NCBI GenBank assembly: GCA_963765955.1 | Contig: CAVXYA010000002.1 | Span: 1,302,001 to 1,366,000, forward strand | Direction of reading: 5' to 3' | DNA length: 64,000 nucleotides | DNA from: JAXDMK01 sp963765955 | GTDB lineage: Bacteria > Actinomycetota > Acidimicrobiia > Acidimicrobiales > AC-14 | Shown: positions 53,930 through 62,643 of the stretch, piece after piece | Numbering within the stretch: position 1 is the first letter of the stretch | Layout of the letters: each line of letters starts with the position of its first letter | Made by a program: the position numbers and the translations under genes | Notes under the pieces: generated by a model | Database searches by the model: none | Seen by the model: only the letters and a program-made list of their open reading frames with translations | What the model was told of the DNA's origin: nothing

Positions 53930-54940
53930 GTGAACAAGACCGTCTGGATCTTCGGCCGTCGCTTCGAGGTCACCGGCAGCGACATCGACGACTACTACCA
54001 GGGCCTGCGCCACGGGGTGGAGCTCGACCTGGCCGACTCCGTCCTGGCCGGGATCCGGCCCTACGTGGCCGAGGACGCGGTATGCCTCGACGTGGGCGCC
54101 AACATCGGCCTCTACACCCTCGCCCTGGCCGCCCTCGCCCCCAAGGGCTCCGTCTGGGCGTTCGAGCCGGGACCCGCCACGTTCGGCTTCCTCAGCCGCA
54201 ACATCGAGCTCAACAAGCTGGGCCACGCCCACCCGGTGCACGCCGCGGTCGGCGACGTCACCGGCACCGTCGAGTTCCAGGACATCCCCTTCTTCACCGC
54301 CGGCAGCTTCCTCGTGATGGGCGAGCCCTTCCTCACCACCGAGGTGCTGGGGTCGCTGTGCATCAAGACGCCCAGCATCACCATCGACCAGTTCGTGGCC
54401 GACCAGGGCCTCGACCGGCTCGACTTCGTCAAGGTCGACGTGGAGGGCGGCGAGCTGTCGGTGCTCGACGGGGCGGTCAAGACCCTGGCCCAGCACCAGC
54501 CGCTGGTCGTGCTCGAGTTCAACAGCTTCGGACTCAGCTTCCACAACGCGGTCCTGCCCCAGCGGGCCCTGCTCCGGATCCTCGAGACGTTCCCCCACGT
54601 CTACGTGATGGACCGCACCGACGGGAGCCTGTCCTGCCTGGAAACGGCCAAGGAGGCCTACGAGCTCCTGTACGAGAACGGGATACACGGGCCCGCCGAC
54701 AACCTGTTGTGCTCGTACACCGACCTCGGGGTCGAGGAGCGCTACGGCCGGCTGGTCTCCCGCGACTCGGTGGTCGCCCACGGGGCCCGGGTCGAGGCCA
54801 TGAAGAGCACGGTCTCGTGGCGGGTCACCGCCCCCCTGCGCCGCACCCGGGAGCGGGTCGACCTCAACCCGAAGGCCCGGGCCCTCCTCGACCGGGCCCG
54901 CGCCGCCCTGATCCGCAACGCCGGCCGCCCCAGCCAGTAG
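53930..54940 (+). CDS. FkbM family methyltransferase
   Basis: This 336-residue FkbM enzyme has VCLDVGANIGLYTLALAALA (motif I), VWAFEPGPATFGFLSRNIELN and LDFVKVDVEGGELSVLDG. Start GTG 53930 was chosen because the fold begins within about 5 residues (NKTVWIFGRRFEV); longer in-frame starts from TTG 53834 add a non-conserved leader. It is divergent from the coiled-coil FkbM gene. Confidence 0.9.
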   Translation: MNKTVWIFGRRFEVTGSDIDDYYQGLRHGVELDLADSVLAGIRPYVAEDAVCLDVGANIGLYTLALAALAPKGSVWAFEPGPATFGFLSRNIELNKLGHAHPVHAAVGDVTGTVEFQDIPFFTAGSFLVMGEPFLTTEVLGSLCIKTPSITIDQFVADQGLDRLDFVKVDVEGGELSVLDGAVKTLAQHQPLVVLEFNSFGLSFHNAVLPQRALLRILETFPHVYVMDRTDGSLSCLETAKEAYELLYENGIHGPADNLLCSYTDLGVEERYGRLVSRDSVVAHGARVEAMKSTVSWRVTAPLRRTRERVDLNPKARALLDRARAALIRNAGRPSQ

Positions 54941-54988
54941 CCCGGTCGGGTCCCTCGCCGAGCGGGTGACCCGCCATGTCGAAGGGAG

Positions 54989-55479
54989 TCATTCTCTGGT
55001 CCTCGGACGGGTGGCAATGTCCACGCACGTGGCCTCTCGGCGATGTTTGTGGATGAGATAGATCGCGACCACGACTGTTAGCCGGTTGCCCGCCCCGGGG
55101 ATCTCGCAGGACCACCCGCTCCACTCGTCATCGTCCAACTCGGGTTCGCGTCTTGCACCCTGCACGACATCGTGCTCGAGGCTGCGCACCCAGTCGTTGA
55201 CCGGCTTACGCCAAGGGCTTGGGGGCTTGGTCTGCAACCAACTCGCAATGCAAATCCCAAACCGCTTCAGTTGCCACCCGTCGTCAGCCAAGGCGGCGAG
55301 GGCTACCCGTCGCTCGCGAGCATCCGTTCGATGTCGTCAAGGTTGTCGGGGCCACCGTGGTAACTCCTGGCCGCTTCCAGTTGGAGATCCAGCCGTTCCT
55401 GCTCAGCGGGATGACCAGCGACAGCGCGGGCATACCTGCTTTCCCCCGACGCACCTTCGGTTGTCCCGACGTCACTCAT
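54989..55479 (-). CDS. Hypothetical protein, frame broken in the middle
   Basis: Read as one 163-residue protein from ATG 55479 (GGGAGG site upstream): SDVGTTEGASGESRYARA, LDDIERMLASD, then after one missing base near 55305-55312 it continues ALAALADDGWQLKRFGICIA and NDWVRSLEHDVVQGAR, IYLIHKHRREAT. No domain is recognised. GC is lower than in the adjacent glycan genes, so it may be a recent arrival. Confidence 0.5.
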
Positions 55480-55557
55480 GTCCCCACCTCCCGCTTGTCC
55501 ACGAGCCATATCGAACTTTAGGGCAGCGAGTTTGCGGGTAGGGGCATTTGCCGCCCC

Positions 55558-56304
55558 TCAGGCCCGCTCCAGCACGAGGAGCAGGCGGAAGCCGGCGTAG
55601 GGGGCGATCCGCCGCTCCAGGCGGGACTCGAGGCGTAGCAGGGGGCCCACCAGGGACCGGGGCACGAGGCACCAGCGGCGGAAGCCGCCCGACAGGGGGT
55701 AGGCGAACAGGCTGAGCGTCTCCGCGTGCACCACCCGCAGGTCGGGGAACATGGCCTCCAGGCGGCTGCGGTCGCGCCCCGCCAGCAGGGTGGGGATGGC
55801 CTGGTTGGAGTCCATGGGCTGCTTGGTGGCGGAGGGCGTCCCCTCGGCCAGGGGGTCGGCCCCGAGGATCACCGGTTCGGGGTGGCCGAGCTTGAACACC
55901 ATCCGGCTGATCGGGGTGATCGCGGGCTCGACCAGCACCACCCGGCCTCCGGGGCGCAGCGTGCGCTGGGCCTCGGCCAGGAACCGGGCCGGCCACTCGA
56001 GGTGGTGGAGAACGTCGACGCCCACCACCGCGTCGAGGCTGGCGTCGGCGAAGGGCAGGGCCTGGGCGTCGGCCACCGCGTCCAGCCACCCACCGGGCAC
56101 CACGTCGGTGGCCACTACCTGGGGCAGGTGCTCCTTGAGGTTGCCCGACCCGGCGCCGATCTCGACGATGACCGCCGCATGGTCGGGCTGGGCCGGCGGG
56201 CACCAGGCCCGCATCCGCCGGTAGTAGTCGGCGTAGATCGCCCGCAGCGCCGGCTTGGCCTCCCAGACCTCCCGGAACTCGGCGGGCGTCAGCGCCCGCT
56301 CCAC
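55558..56304 (-). CDS. Class I SAM methyltransferase
   Basis: This 248-residue methyltransferase has AVIVEIGAGSGNLKEHLPQVVATDVVPG (motif I), LDAVVGVDVLHHLEWPARFL and AQRTLRPGGRVVLVEPA. The C-terminal half is more variable and could shape the acceptor site. Its GTG start (56304) overlaps the end of the following MTase-GT2 gene by 16 bases. Confidence 0.88.
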   Translation of the reverse strand: MERALTPAEFREVWEAKPALRAIYADYYRRMRAWCPPAQPDHAAVIVEIGAGSGNLKEHLPQVVATDVVPGGWLDAVADAQALPFADASLDAVVGVDVLHHLEWPARFLAEAQRTLRPGGRVVLVEPAITPISRMVFKLGHPEPVILGADPLAEGTPSATKQPMDSNQAIPTLLAGRDRSRLEAMFPDLRVVHAETLSLFAYPLSGGFRRWCLVPRSLVGPLLRLESRLERRIAPYAGFRLLLVLERA

Positions 56305-57803
56305 GCTCCCTGCTCCTCCGTCCCAGACTCGACCTCATGACCGGGCTCGATCCCACTCTCGGGTGCGGCGGCCTCGGCCACCTTGAGCCGTCGGAAGGCG
56401 ACAACCACCATCCGGGCCAGCAGCCACCCGTGGCGGAACCGGGAGATCTGGGTCGACCCGTACTGGCGGGCCCGGTAGCGGACCGGGATCTCGACGATCC
56501 GGAGGTTGAGCTTGGCCGCCCCGAAGATGAGGTCGAAGTCGCCGAAGGGGTCGAAGTCCCCGAAGTAGTCCCGGCCGGACTCGATCTTGCGGTAGTGGGC
56601 CGCCGACAGCGCCTTGGTGCCGCACAGGGTGTCGGTGATGCGCTGGTTGAGGAGCCAGCTGAACAGCCAGGAGAAGACCTTGTTGGCCGCCATGTTGAGC
56701 ATCTGCATGGCGTCGTCCTCCATCGCATAGACGAGGCGGGTCCCCATGACCAGCTCGCCCTTGCCCGACGCCAGCGCCTCGTAGAACTTGGGCAGGTCCT
56801 CGGGCGGGGTGGTGAGGTCGGCGTCGAGGATCATCAGGAGGTCGCCCCGGGCCAGCCGGAAGGCCTTGCGGATGGCGTCGGCCTTGCCGATCCCGTCCTG
56901 CTGCACCAGCTTGATGTCGAGCTCGGGGTGCTCGGCCATGACCTTCTCGATGGCGGCCACCGTGCCGTCCTGGCTGTGGCCCTCGACGAACAGGATCTCC
57001 ATGTCGTCGGCGAACCGGGGGATCCGCTCCACCGCAGGGCCGATGTTGCCCTCCTCGTTGCGGCAGGGGACGACCACCGTCACCGATGGCGACTCGGGGC
57101 GGGCATGACCGAGGGGCCGGGCCACCGCGTAGCTGCGCAGGCCCAGCTTGGACAGACCGGGCAAGGGCCCCAGGAAGCGGTTGGCCAGGGGGCCGACGCC
57201 TCCCAGCCGCTTGGGGACGATCTGGCGGTAGTCGGTGCGGACCACCTCGAAGTCGTTGAGGGCGAGGATGCCGGCCAGGTCGGCGGCCGACAGCCAGTTG
57301 GTCTCGGCCTGGGGCATCTGCTGGCGCAGCCACTGCGCCACCTTCAGCGCGGGCGACCACAGCCGGGAGTAGTAGGCGATCACCACCCGTGTGTCGGGGT
57401 GGCACAGCCGGTGCAGCTGGCCGAGGGCGGTGGCGCAGTCCTCCAGCGAGCCCACCGTGTCGGACAGGAGGATGACGTCGAAGGGGCCCGAGAGGGCGTC
57501 GAGCACGGCTGGGTCCTCGATGTCGCCGACGTGGAACTCGAGGTCGGGATGGCGCCGACGGGCCTCCTCCACCATCCTCGGGCTGAGGTCGACGCCGACG
57601 CCCCGGGACGGCCGCAGCTCGGCCAGGAGCCGTCCCGTCCCGCAGCCCAGGTCGAGGATCCGCGACCCGGGCGGGATCAGGAACCGGGTGTACCGGTAGT
57701 CCTCGTCGTAGTAGTAGGCGTTGCGCTCGATCCACCGCTCCCGCTCCGCGGCGAGGGTGTCGGCCTCGGCCCGGATGCGGCGCTTGCGGTCGGACTCGCC
57801 CAC
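56289..57803 (-). CDS. Fused SAM methyltransferase and GT2 glycosyltransferase
   Basis: This 504-residue protein combines a class I methyltransferase (residues about 40-235: ILDLGCGTGRLLAEL, VGVDLSPRMVEEARRRH, FDVILLSDTVGSLEDC) and a GT2/polyprenyl-phosphate-sugar synthase-like domain (about 245-490: VTVVVPCRNEEGNIGPAVERI, DGIGKADAIRKAFRLA, LMILDADLTTPPEDL, GDFDPFGDFDLIFGAAK). The GT2 part resembles dolichol-phosphate mannose synthase-like enzymes, which make lipid-linked sugar donors. It overlaps its two minus-strand neighbours almost without gaps. GTG 57803. Confidence 0.9.
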   Translation of the reverse strand: MGESDRKRRIRAEADTLAAERERWIERNAYYYDEDYRYTRFLIPPGSRILDLGCGTGRLLAELRPSRGVGVDLSPRMVEEARRRHPDLEFHVGDIEDPAVLDALSGPFDVILLSDTVGSLEDCATALGQLHRLCHPDTRVVIAYYSRLWSPALKVAQWLRQQMPQAETNWLSAADLAGILALNDFEVVRTDYRQIVPKRLGGVGPLANRFLGPLPGLSKLGLRSYAVARPLGHARPESPSVTVVVPCRNEEGNIGPAVERIPRFADDMEILFVEGHSQDGTVAAIEKVMAEHPELDIKLVQQDGIGKADAIRKAFRLARGDLLMILDADLTTPPEDLPKFYEALASGKGELVMGTRLVYAMEDDAMQMLNMAANKVFSWLFSWLLNQRITDTLCGTKALSAAHYRKIESGRDYFGDFDPFGDFDLIFGAAKLNLRIVEIPVRYRARQYGSTQISRFRHGWLLARMVVVAFRRLKVAEAAAPESGIEPGHEVESGTEEQGAWSGR

Positions 57804-57804
57804 G

Positions 57805-60078
57805 TCAGGAACCCAACGCCCGGCCCCGGAAGATGTCGACCGGGTCGGGATAGATGGCGAAGGTGGCGTCGGTCTCCGGGTCGTGGAGGACGTCGCCGCA
57901 CAGACGGAGGACCGACGTCCGCGGCGCGGGCACGATGCCGTCGAGGACGGCGAAGCGGTCGGTGCCGGTGGCCGTGAGCCCATGAATGACGGTCCACGGC
58001 GGCTCGAGCCCGGCGAAGTGCTTCCCCGGCTGGGGCATGAACAGGGGCAGGAAGGCGGTGAAGGTGGCGTTGGACACCTCGCCCACGCGCAGCCGCTCGT
58101 CGCCCACCGGGTCGTCGACCACGTGCACGGCCACGCCCCCGAAGAGGGGTTGGGCGTCCCGGCCGTCGGGGCACTTCCGGATGGGGGCGGCCGGCGGGTC
58201 GACCAGGGCTATGGCCATCGGGGTGCCGACGAGCAGGACCCCGACGAGCACCGCCCCCGCCACCAGCGGGACCGCCGCCTGCGTCGAGAGCGCGCCCACC
58301 AGCGCCCGCCGCCTGGTGGGAGCGGGGGCCGGGGCCCGTTCCGGCGCCGCCTCCGCGGGTACCGGCTCTGCCGGCCGCGGCGCTCGGGTCAGCACGGCTA
58401 CGGCCAGAGCCAGGGGCAGGGCGGCGAAGGGGGCGGTGGCGGCGAACACCCGCACCGTGTCCACCCCGAGGACGGGGGCGCAGGCGGCAGTGGCGGCGAC
58501 GGCCAGCAGGGTCAGCACCAGGTAAGGGCTCACGCCAGCGAGCCGACGGGTGCCCACCAGGATGAAGGCGACGAAGGCGGTGACCATGAGCGCAGGCGCC
58601 ACCCATCGGGGTGGGGTGTTGCTGGGCACGAAGCTGACCAGGATCGGTATCACCACCACCATGGAGACGAAAAGGCCCAGGTCGGCGGCCAGGTTCCAGA
58701 GGCCCCGCCGGTGGCGGCGGGCCCGGACGGCCAGCGCCACCACCGTCGCCAACGCCACCGCCACCATCACCGGCCGGTGGCGGTGGACGGGGACGTCGAG
58801 CAGCACCTCCTGCTTGGCGATGCGCAGGTAGTTGACCTCGCTCTGCACGGCCGCGCCCAGGAAGCGCCCGGGATTGGCCAGCACCTCCTCCCGGGCCCGG
58901 CCGTTGACGAACCGGTTGCGGTCGGCGTCGGTCATCTGCCAGGTCTCGGGGTGGTCGTTGAGGATGGCGTGCCAGGCCGGGTGGAGCAGGTCCCAACTGG
59001 GCAGGCCCTTGGCCATCCCGTAGACGAGGAAGCCACCGTTGCCCATGACGTTCTCGGTGTCACCGCCCAGCCCGGCCAGGGCGGCGTAGTTCAGGCTCGT
59101 ACCCACCACGACCGCGGCCGCGCCCGCCCCCAGCACCCGCCAGTCGTAGCGGCGGCCCGATCGGCGCAGGTGGTAGGCCAGCCAGAGGGGCAGTACCAGG
59201 GGCAGGAGGAGCACGCCGGAGCGGGCGTCGAGGGCCACCGTGAGGAGCAGGATCCCGCCGACGGCCAGCCACCGGCTCCGGGTGCGCACCGCGTGCCAGA
59301 GGACGGCGAGGGCCAGGGCGCCGAAGGTGACGCCGAGGGGCTCGGTCATCGGCGTCGGGCCGTAGACGCGGGCGAAGCCGAAGATGCCGGTGAACAGGGC
59401 GATGCCGGCGACCGGCCCCAGGTCGCGGGCCACCGCCCGGGCCGCCAGCCAGGTGGCGGCGCCCATGGCCAGGGCGCCGAGGAGCAGCGCCATCCGCAGG
59501 TCGAGGTGGGTGACCGCCAGCCGCACGGCCAGGAACATGGCGTTCAGGGGCCGGCGGGAGTTGTAGAAGTCGAGGTCGCCTTGGAACAGGAGACGCTCGG
59601 CGCCGCCGAAGTAGATGTGGGGGTCGGAGTACGGGACGCTCCCGCCGATCATCCCCCACCAGTTCCCGGTGTGCCACGCCGCGAACAGGGGGACGCAGAA
59701 GGCGGTCATGCTCCCGACCAGCCCCGCAGGCCCGGCCCACCGCCGGAGGCGAGCCGGCAGCAACGTCCGGCCCGGCGCCACCCGGGACCGGATGGCGGCA
59801 ACGAGGATCAGGCCCCCCAGGGCCAGGTACAGGTACTTCACCAGGCGGGGGTCGAGCCACGCCACCGCCCCCCGCACCGTGGGGAAGGCCCACGCCGTCC
59901 AGAGCAGCCCGACGACCACGGCCACGACCACGCCGGCGCTGAGCGCCACCCGCAGCGCGCCGGCGGCATCGGGCCGCCGGCCGCCGGGCGGCGACGTCCT
60001 CTCGCCAGGGTCGGACGGGGCGAGGGGCGCCTCGCCCCCATCGGCGGGGCGGCCCGGAGGCGAGAAGGTGCGGCTCAC
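57805..60078 (-). CDS. Large multi-pass membrane protein, possible GT-C glycosyltransferase
   Basis: This protein of about 757 residues (GTG 60078; TTG 60105 would add 9 residues) has a polar N-terminus, about twelve hydrophobic helices and a soluble extracytoplasmic C-terminal part (from about residue 600, with YPDPVDIFRGRA near the end). SVPYSDPHIYFGGAERLLF in the first outer loop (acidic plus aromatic) fits GT-C enzymes that use lipid-linked sugars. It is the first gene of the minus-strand group with the methyltransferase-GT2 gene (1-base gap). Confidence 0.72.
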   Translation of the reverse strand: MSRTFSPPGRPADGGEAPLAPSDPGERTSPPGGRRPDAAGALRVALSAGVVVAVVVGLLWTAWAFPTVRGAVAWLDPRLVKYLYLALGGLILVAAIRSRVAPGRTLLPARLRRWAGPAGLVGSMTAFCVPLFAAWHTGNWWGMIGGSVPYSDPHIYFGGAERLLFQGDLDFYNSRRPLNAMFLAVRLAVTHLDLRMALLLGALAMGAATWLAARAVARDLGPVAGIALFTGIFGFARVYGPTPMTEPLGVTFGALALAVLWHAVRTRSRWLAVGGILLLTVALDARSGVLLLPLVLPLWLAYHLRRSGRRYDWRVLGAGAAAVVVGTSLNYAALAGLGGDTENVMGNGGFLVYGMAKGLPSWDLLHPAWHAILNDHPETWQMTDADRNRFVNGRAREEVLANPGRFLGAAVQSEVNYLRIAKQEVLLDVPVHRHRPVMVAVALATVVALAVRARRHRRGLWNLAADLGLFVSMVVVIPILVSFVPSNTPPRWVAPALMVTAFVAFILVGTRRLAGVSPYLVLTLLAVAATAACAPVLGVDTVRVFAATAPFAALPLALAVAVLTRAPRPAEPVPAEAAPERAPAPAPTRRRALVGALSTQAAVPLVAGAVLVGVLLVGTPMAIALVDPPAAPIRKCPDGRDAQPLFGGVAVHVVDDPVGDERLRVGEVSNATFTAFLPLFMPQPGKHFAGLEPPWTVIHGLTATGTDRFAVLDGIVPAPRTSVLRLCGDVLHDPETDATFAIYPDPVDIFRGRALGS

Positions 60079-60262
60079 TTCCTCATGGGGCCACGTCCGG
60101 GTCAAACCCGACGGGAGGCGGTGGCGTTCTCGGGCCGACCGTCCCCCGGGGAGCGCACCGGGGCGCTCGGGCGCGAGGGTCCGGCCACCGGGCCGACACT
60201 AGCCCCCGCGTCCCCCGACCGGCGTGGGCCCCGCCCGGAAGCTGGCCAACGCCGATCGCGCC

Positions 60263-60309
60263 GTCTTTGGCGCGCGGTGGGCGCCACGCGCCCACCACGC
60301 GCCAAAGAC
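60263..60309. repeat. 47-bp near-perfect inverted repeat between divergent genes
   Basis: Two 21-base arms (60263-60283 and 60289-60309) pair with a single mismatch around a 5-base CCACG loop, each arm starting GTCTTTGGCGCG. It lies in the 330-base gap between the membrane-protein gene (minus) and the M23 lipoprotein gene (plus). It has no T-tract and is longer than a usual terminator; it may be a protein-binding site, an RNA hairpin or a remnant of a small mobile repeat. Confidence 0.75.
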
Positions 60310-60409
60310 CGGGGTTCGTCGGGGTCCCGGGCGGCCACCCGTGCGGCCGGCGTCGGTCCGGCGACCCACCGCCGTAAGCTCGGGCCACGCTCGACAAGGG
60401 GGTACACAC

Positions 60410-61718
60410 GTGCGCCGTTCGTTCGCCCTCGCGGTGGTCGTCCTCGTCCTCGGGGCGTGCTCGTCGACCACGTCGTCGTCCGACAGCCCGGAGACCACCA
60501 GCGGAACCGGTGCGCGGGCGGGGGTGAAGGTGCCCGACGCGTTCACCGCGCTGACGCTCGTACCGCTCAGCACGGGCACGTTCCCGTTCCTCGGGAGCGA
60601 TCAGCGGTTCCACGTCTCCTACGACCTGCAGCTCACGAACGCCTCGAGGGTTCCCGCCACGCTCGAGCGCATCGACGTCGTCGACGGCCGCGACCCGGCC
60701 CGGGTGGTCGCCACCTTCTCGGGCCGGCAGCTCGTCGATCCCACCTGCCCCCCGGGCGACTGCAACCGTTTGCGCATCCTCCCGTCGGCCGACGCTCCGG
60801 ACGCCGCCATCCCGCCTCAGGAGTCGCGGGCGGTGTTCGTCGACCTGGTGTTCGACTCGCCGACGCAGGTCCCCGAGGCCGTGCTGCACCATCTCTACGG
60901 CACCGGCGCGGCTTCGCCGCCGGCCAGCACGGCCACACCTCTCGACTACCTGGTGGCGCCGTTCGACATCTCCGCGGGCACCCCTCGGGTGATCGGTCCG
61001 CCGGTCAAGGGCAAGAACTGGATCGCGCTCAACGGCTGCTGCGACATCGGCTGGCCCCACCGCACCTCGCTCAGCTCGCTGAACGGGAAGCTCGGGAACA
61101 GCCAGCGCTTCGCCATCGACTGGAAGCAGGTCAACGACAAGGGCGAGATGTACGTGGGCGACAGGACGAGGAACGAGAGCTACGTCGACTACGGCTCGCC
61201 GATCTACGCGGTCGCCGACGGCACAGTGGTGGCGACGCTCGACACCGAGGAAGCCAATCCGCCCGGCGTCCTTCCGGCCGCCGATCCGGTGCTCGCGGCC
61301 AAGCTCACGATCGCGAACGTCGACGGCAACCACATCGTCCAGGACATCGGTGGGGGCGCGTTACGCGATGTACGCCCACCTCCTCAAGGGCTCGCTGACG
61401 GTAAAGGTCGGCGACCAGGTGAAGAAGGGCGACAAGATCGCCGAGCTGGGAAACACCGGCAACTCCAACGCCTCGCACATGCACTTCCAGCTGATGAACG
61501 GTCCCTCGCTGTTCGAGGCCGACGGGATCCCGTACGTCATCGACGAGTTCACCTACCGCGGCCAGGTCTCCCCGGCCTCGATTCTGGACGCCGACGACTA
61601 CCTCACCGGCACGTTCCTGCCCGCCACGCCGACCGCAGGGCAGCCCCGAACCGACCAACTGCCGTCGGTGCTGGCCATGGTCGACTTCCCGGAGGGAACG
61701 GCGTCCGGCTCGGGCTGA
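60410..61718 (+). CDS. M23 family metallopeptidase lipoprotein (one frameshift)
   Basis: Read as one 435-residue protein with a lipoprotein signal (ALAVVVLVLGAC, lipid-anchored cysteine about residue 19). A beta-rich N-terminal domain precedes the M23 domain: SQRFAIDWKQVND, YAMYAHLLKG and NASHMHFQL (HxHFQ zinc-ligand motif). It would cut or remodel peptidoglycan peptides at the cell surface. At 61352-61356 the coding strand has GGTGGGGGCGCG where one G fewer gives DIGGARYAMYAHL. GTG 60410. It is followed by an FkbM gene. Confidence 0.8.
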
Positions 61719-61731
61719 GTCGTCGATCGGG

Positions 61732-62643
61732 ATGGAGCCCTGCCTGCGCGCCCTGGCCGCCTGCCTGCCGAGGCCCCTCACCGTCGTCGATGTGGGCTGC
61801 CGCTGGGGCGCCGCCGCACTGTGGGACGAGCTGCCCGGCACCCTCGTGATCGGCTTCGACCCGGATGAGGAGGAGTGCCGGCGGCTCACCGAGCGGGCGG
61901 GTGACTCGTCGACCGCCCGCTTCGTCCCCGTGGCCCTGGGCGGTCGGACGGGCCCGGCCCGCCTCCACCTGACCGAGCAACCGGCGTGCTCGTCGCTCTA
62001 CCCGCCGGACGCCACCCTCGTCGAGACCCGGCCCGCGCTGGTGGTCATCACCCCCGCCGGCGAGACCGAGGTCGAGCTGCAGACCCTCGACGGCTGGACC
62101 GCCGCCGAGGGCATCGACCGGGTCGACTACCTCAAGGCCGACACCCAGGGGTCCGAGCTCGACATCCTGCGGGGGGCGGAGGCCACGCTGGAATCGGTGC
62201 GGGTGGTGCAGGTGGAGGTCGAGTTCAACCCGATCTACGAGGGCCAGCCGCTGTTTGCGGATGTCGACGCCTACCTCCGGGGGCAGGGGTTCGTGCTGTG
62301 GCGCCTGGCCGACCTGGCCCACTACGGCCTGCCCGACGGCATCTCCGGGTTCGCCACCACCGACACGGTCACCTTCGATCCCCACCACGCGGCGACGGTC
62401 GCCGGCACCGGCGGCCAGCTCTTCTGGGCCAACGCGTCCTACGTGCGCCGGGAGATCGCCTTCCCGCCGGCGTCGATTCCGTGGGAGACGGCCCTGACCG
62501 ACGCCGTCCTCACGGCAGCCCTGGGGTTCTGGGACCTGGCCCTTCAGGCCGCGGCCCGGGCCGCGGGAGCACCGCCCGAGCTCAGCGGGACGGTGGCCGC
62601 GTTCCTCACCGCCGCCCCCGCCGGCTCCCCCGGCCCGGCCTGA
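61732..62643 (+). CDS. FkbM family methyltransferase
   Basis: This 303-residue FkbM enzyme has TVVDVGCRWGAAALWDEL (motif I), VIGFDPDEEECRRL and VDYLKADTQGSELDILRG, matching FkbM motifs although the DxE of other copies is DTQ here. The 3' end overlaps the convergent desaturase gene by 100 bases, an unusually long antisense overlap. ATG 61732, 13 bases after the M23 gene. Confidence 0.88.
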   Translation: MEPCLRALAACLPRPLTVVDVGCRWGAAALWDELPGTLVIGFDPDEEECRRLTERAGDSSTARFVPVALGGRTGPARLHLTEQPACSSLYPPDATLVETRPALVVITPAGETEVELQTLDGWTAAEGIDRVDYLKADTQGSELDILRGAEATLESVRVVQVEVEFNPIYEGQPLFADVDAYLRGQGFVLWRLADLAHYGLPDGISGFATTDTVTFDPHHAATVAGTGGQLFWANASYVRREIAFPPASIPWETALTDAVLTAALGFWDLALQAAARAAGAPPELSGTVAAFLTAAPAGSPGPA

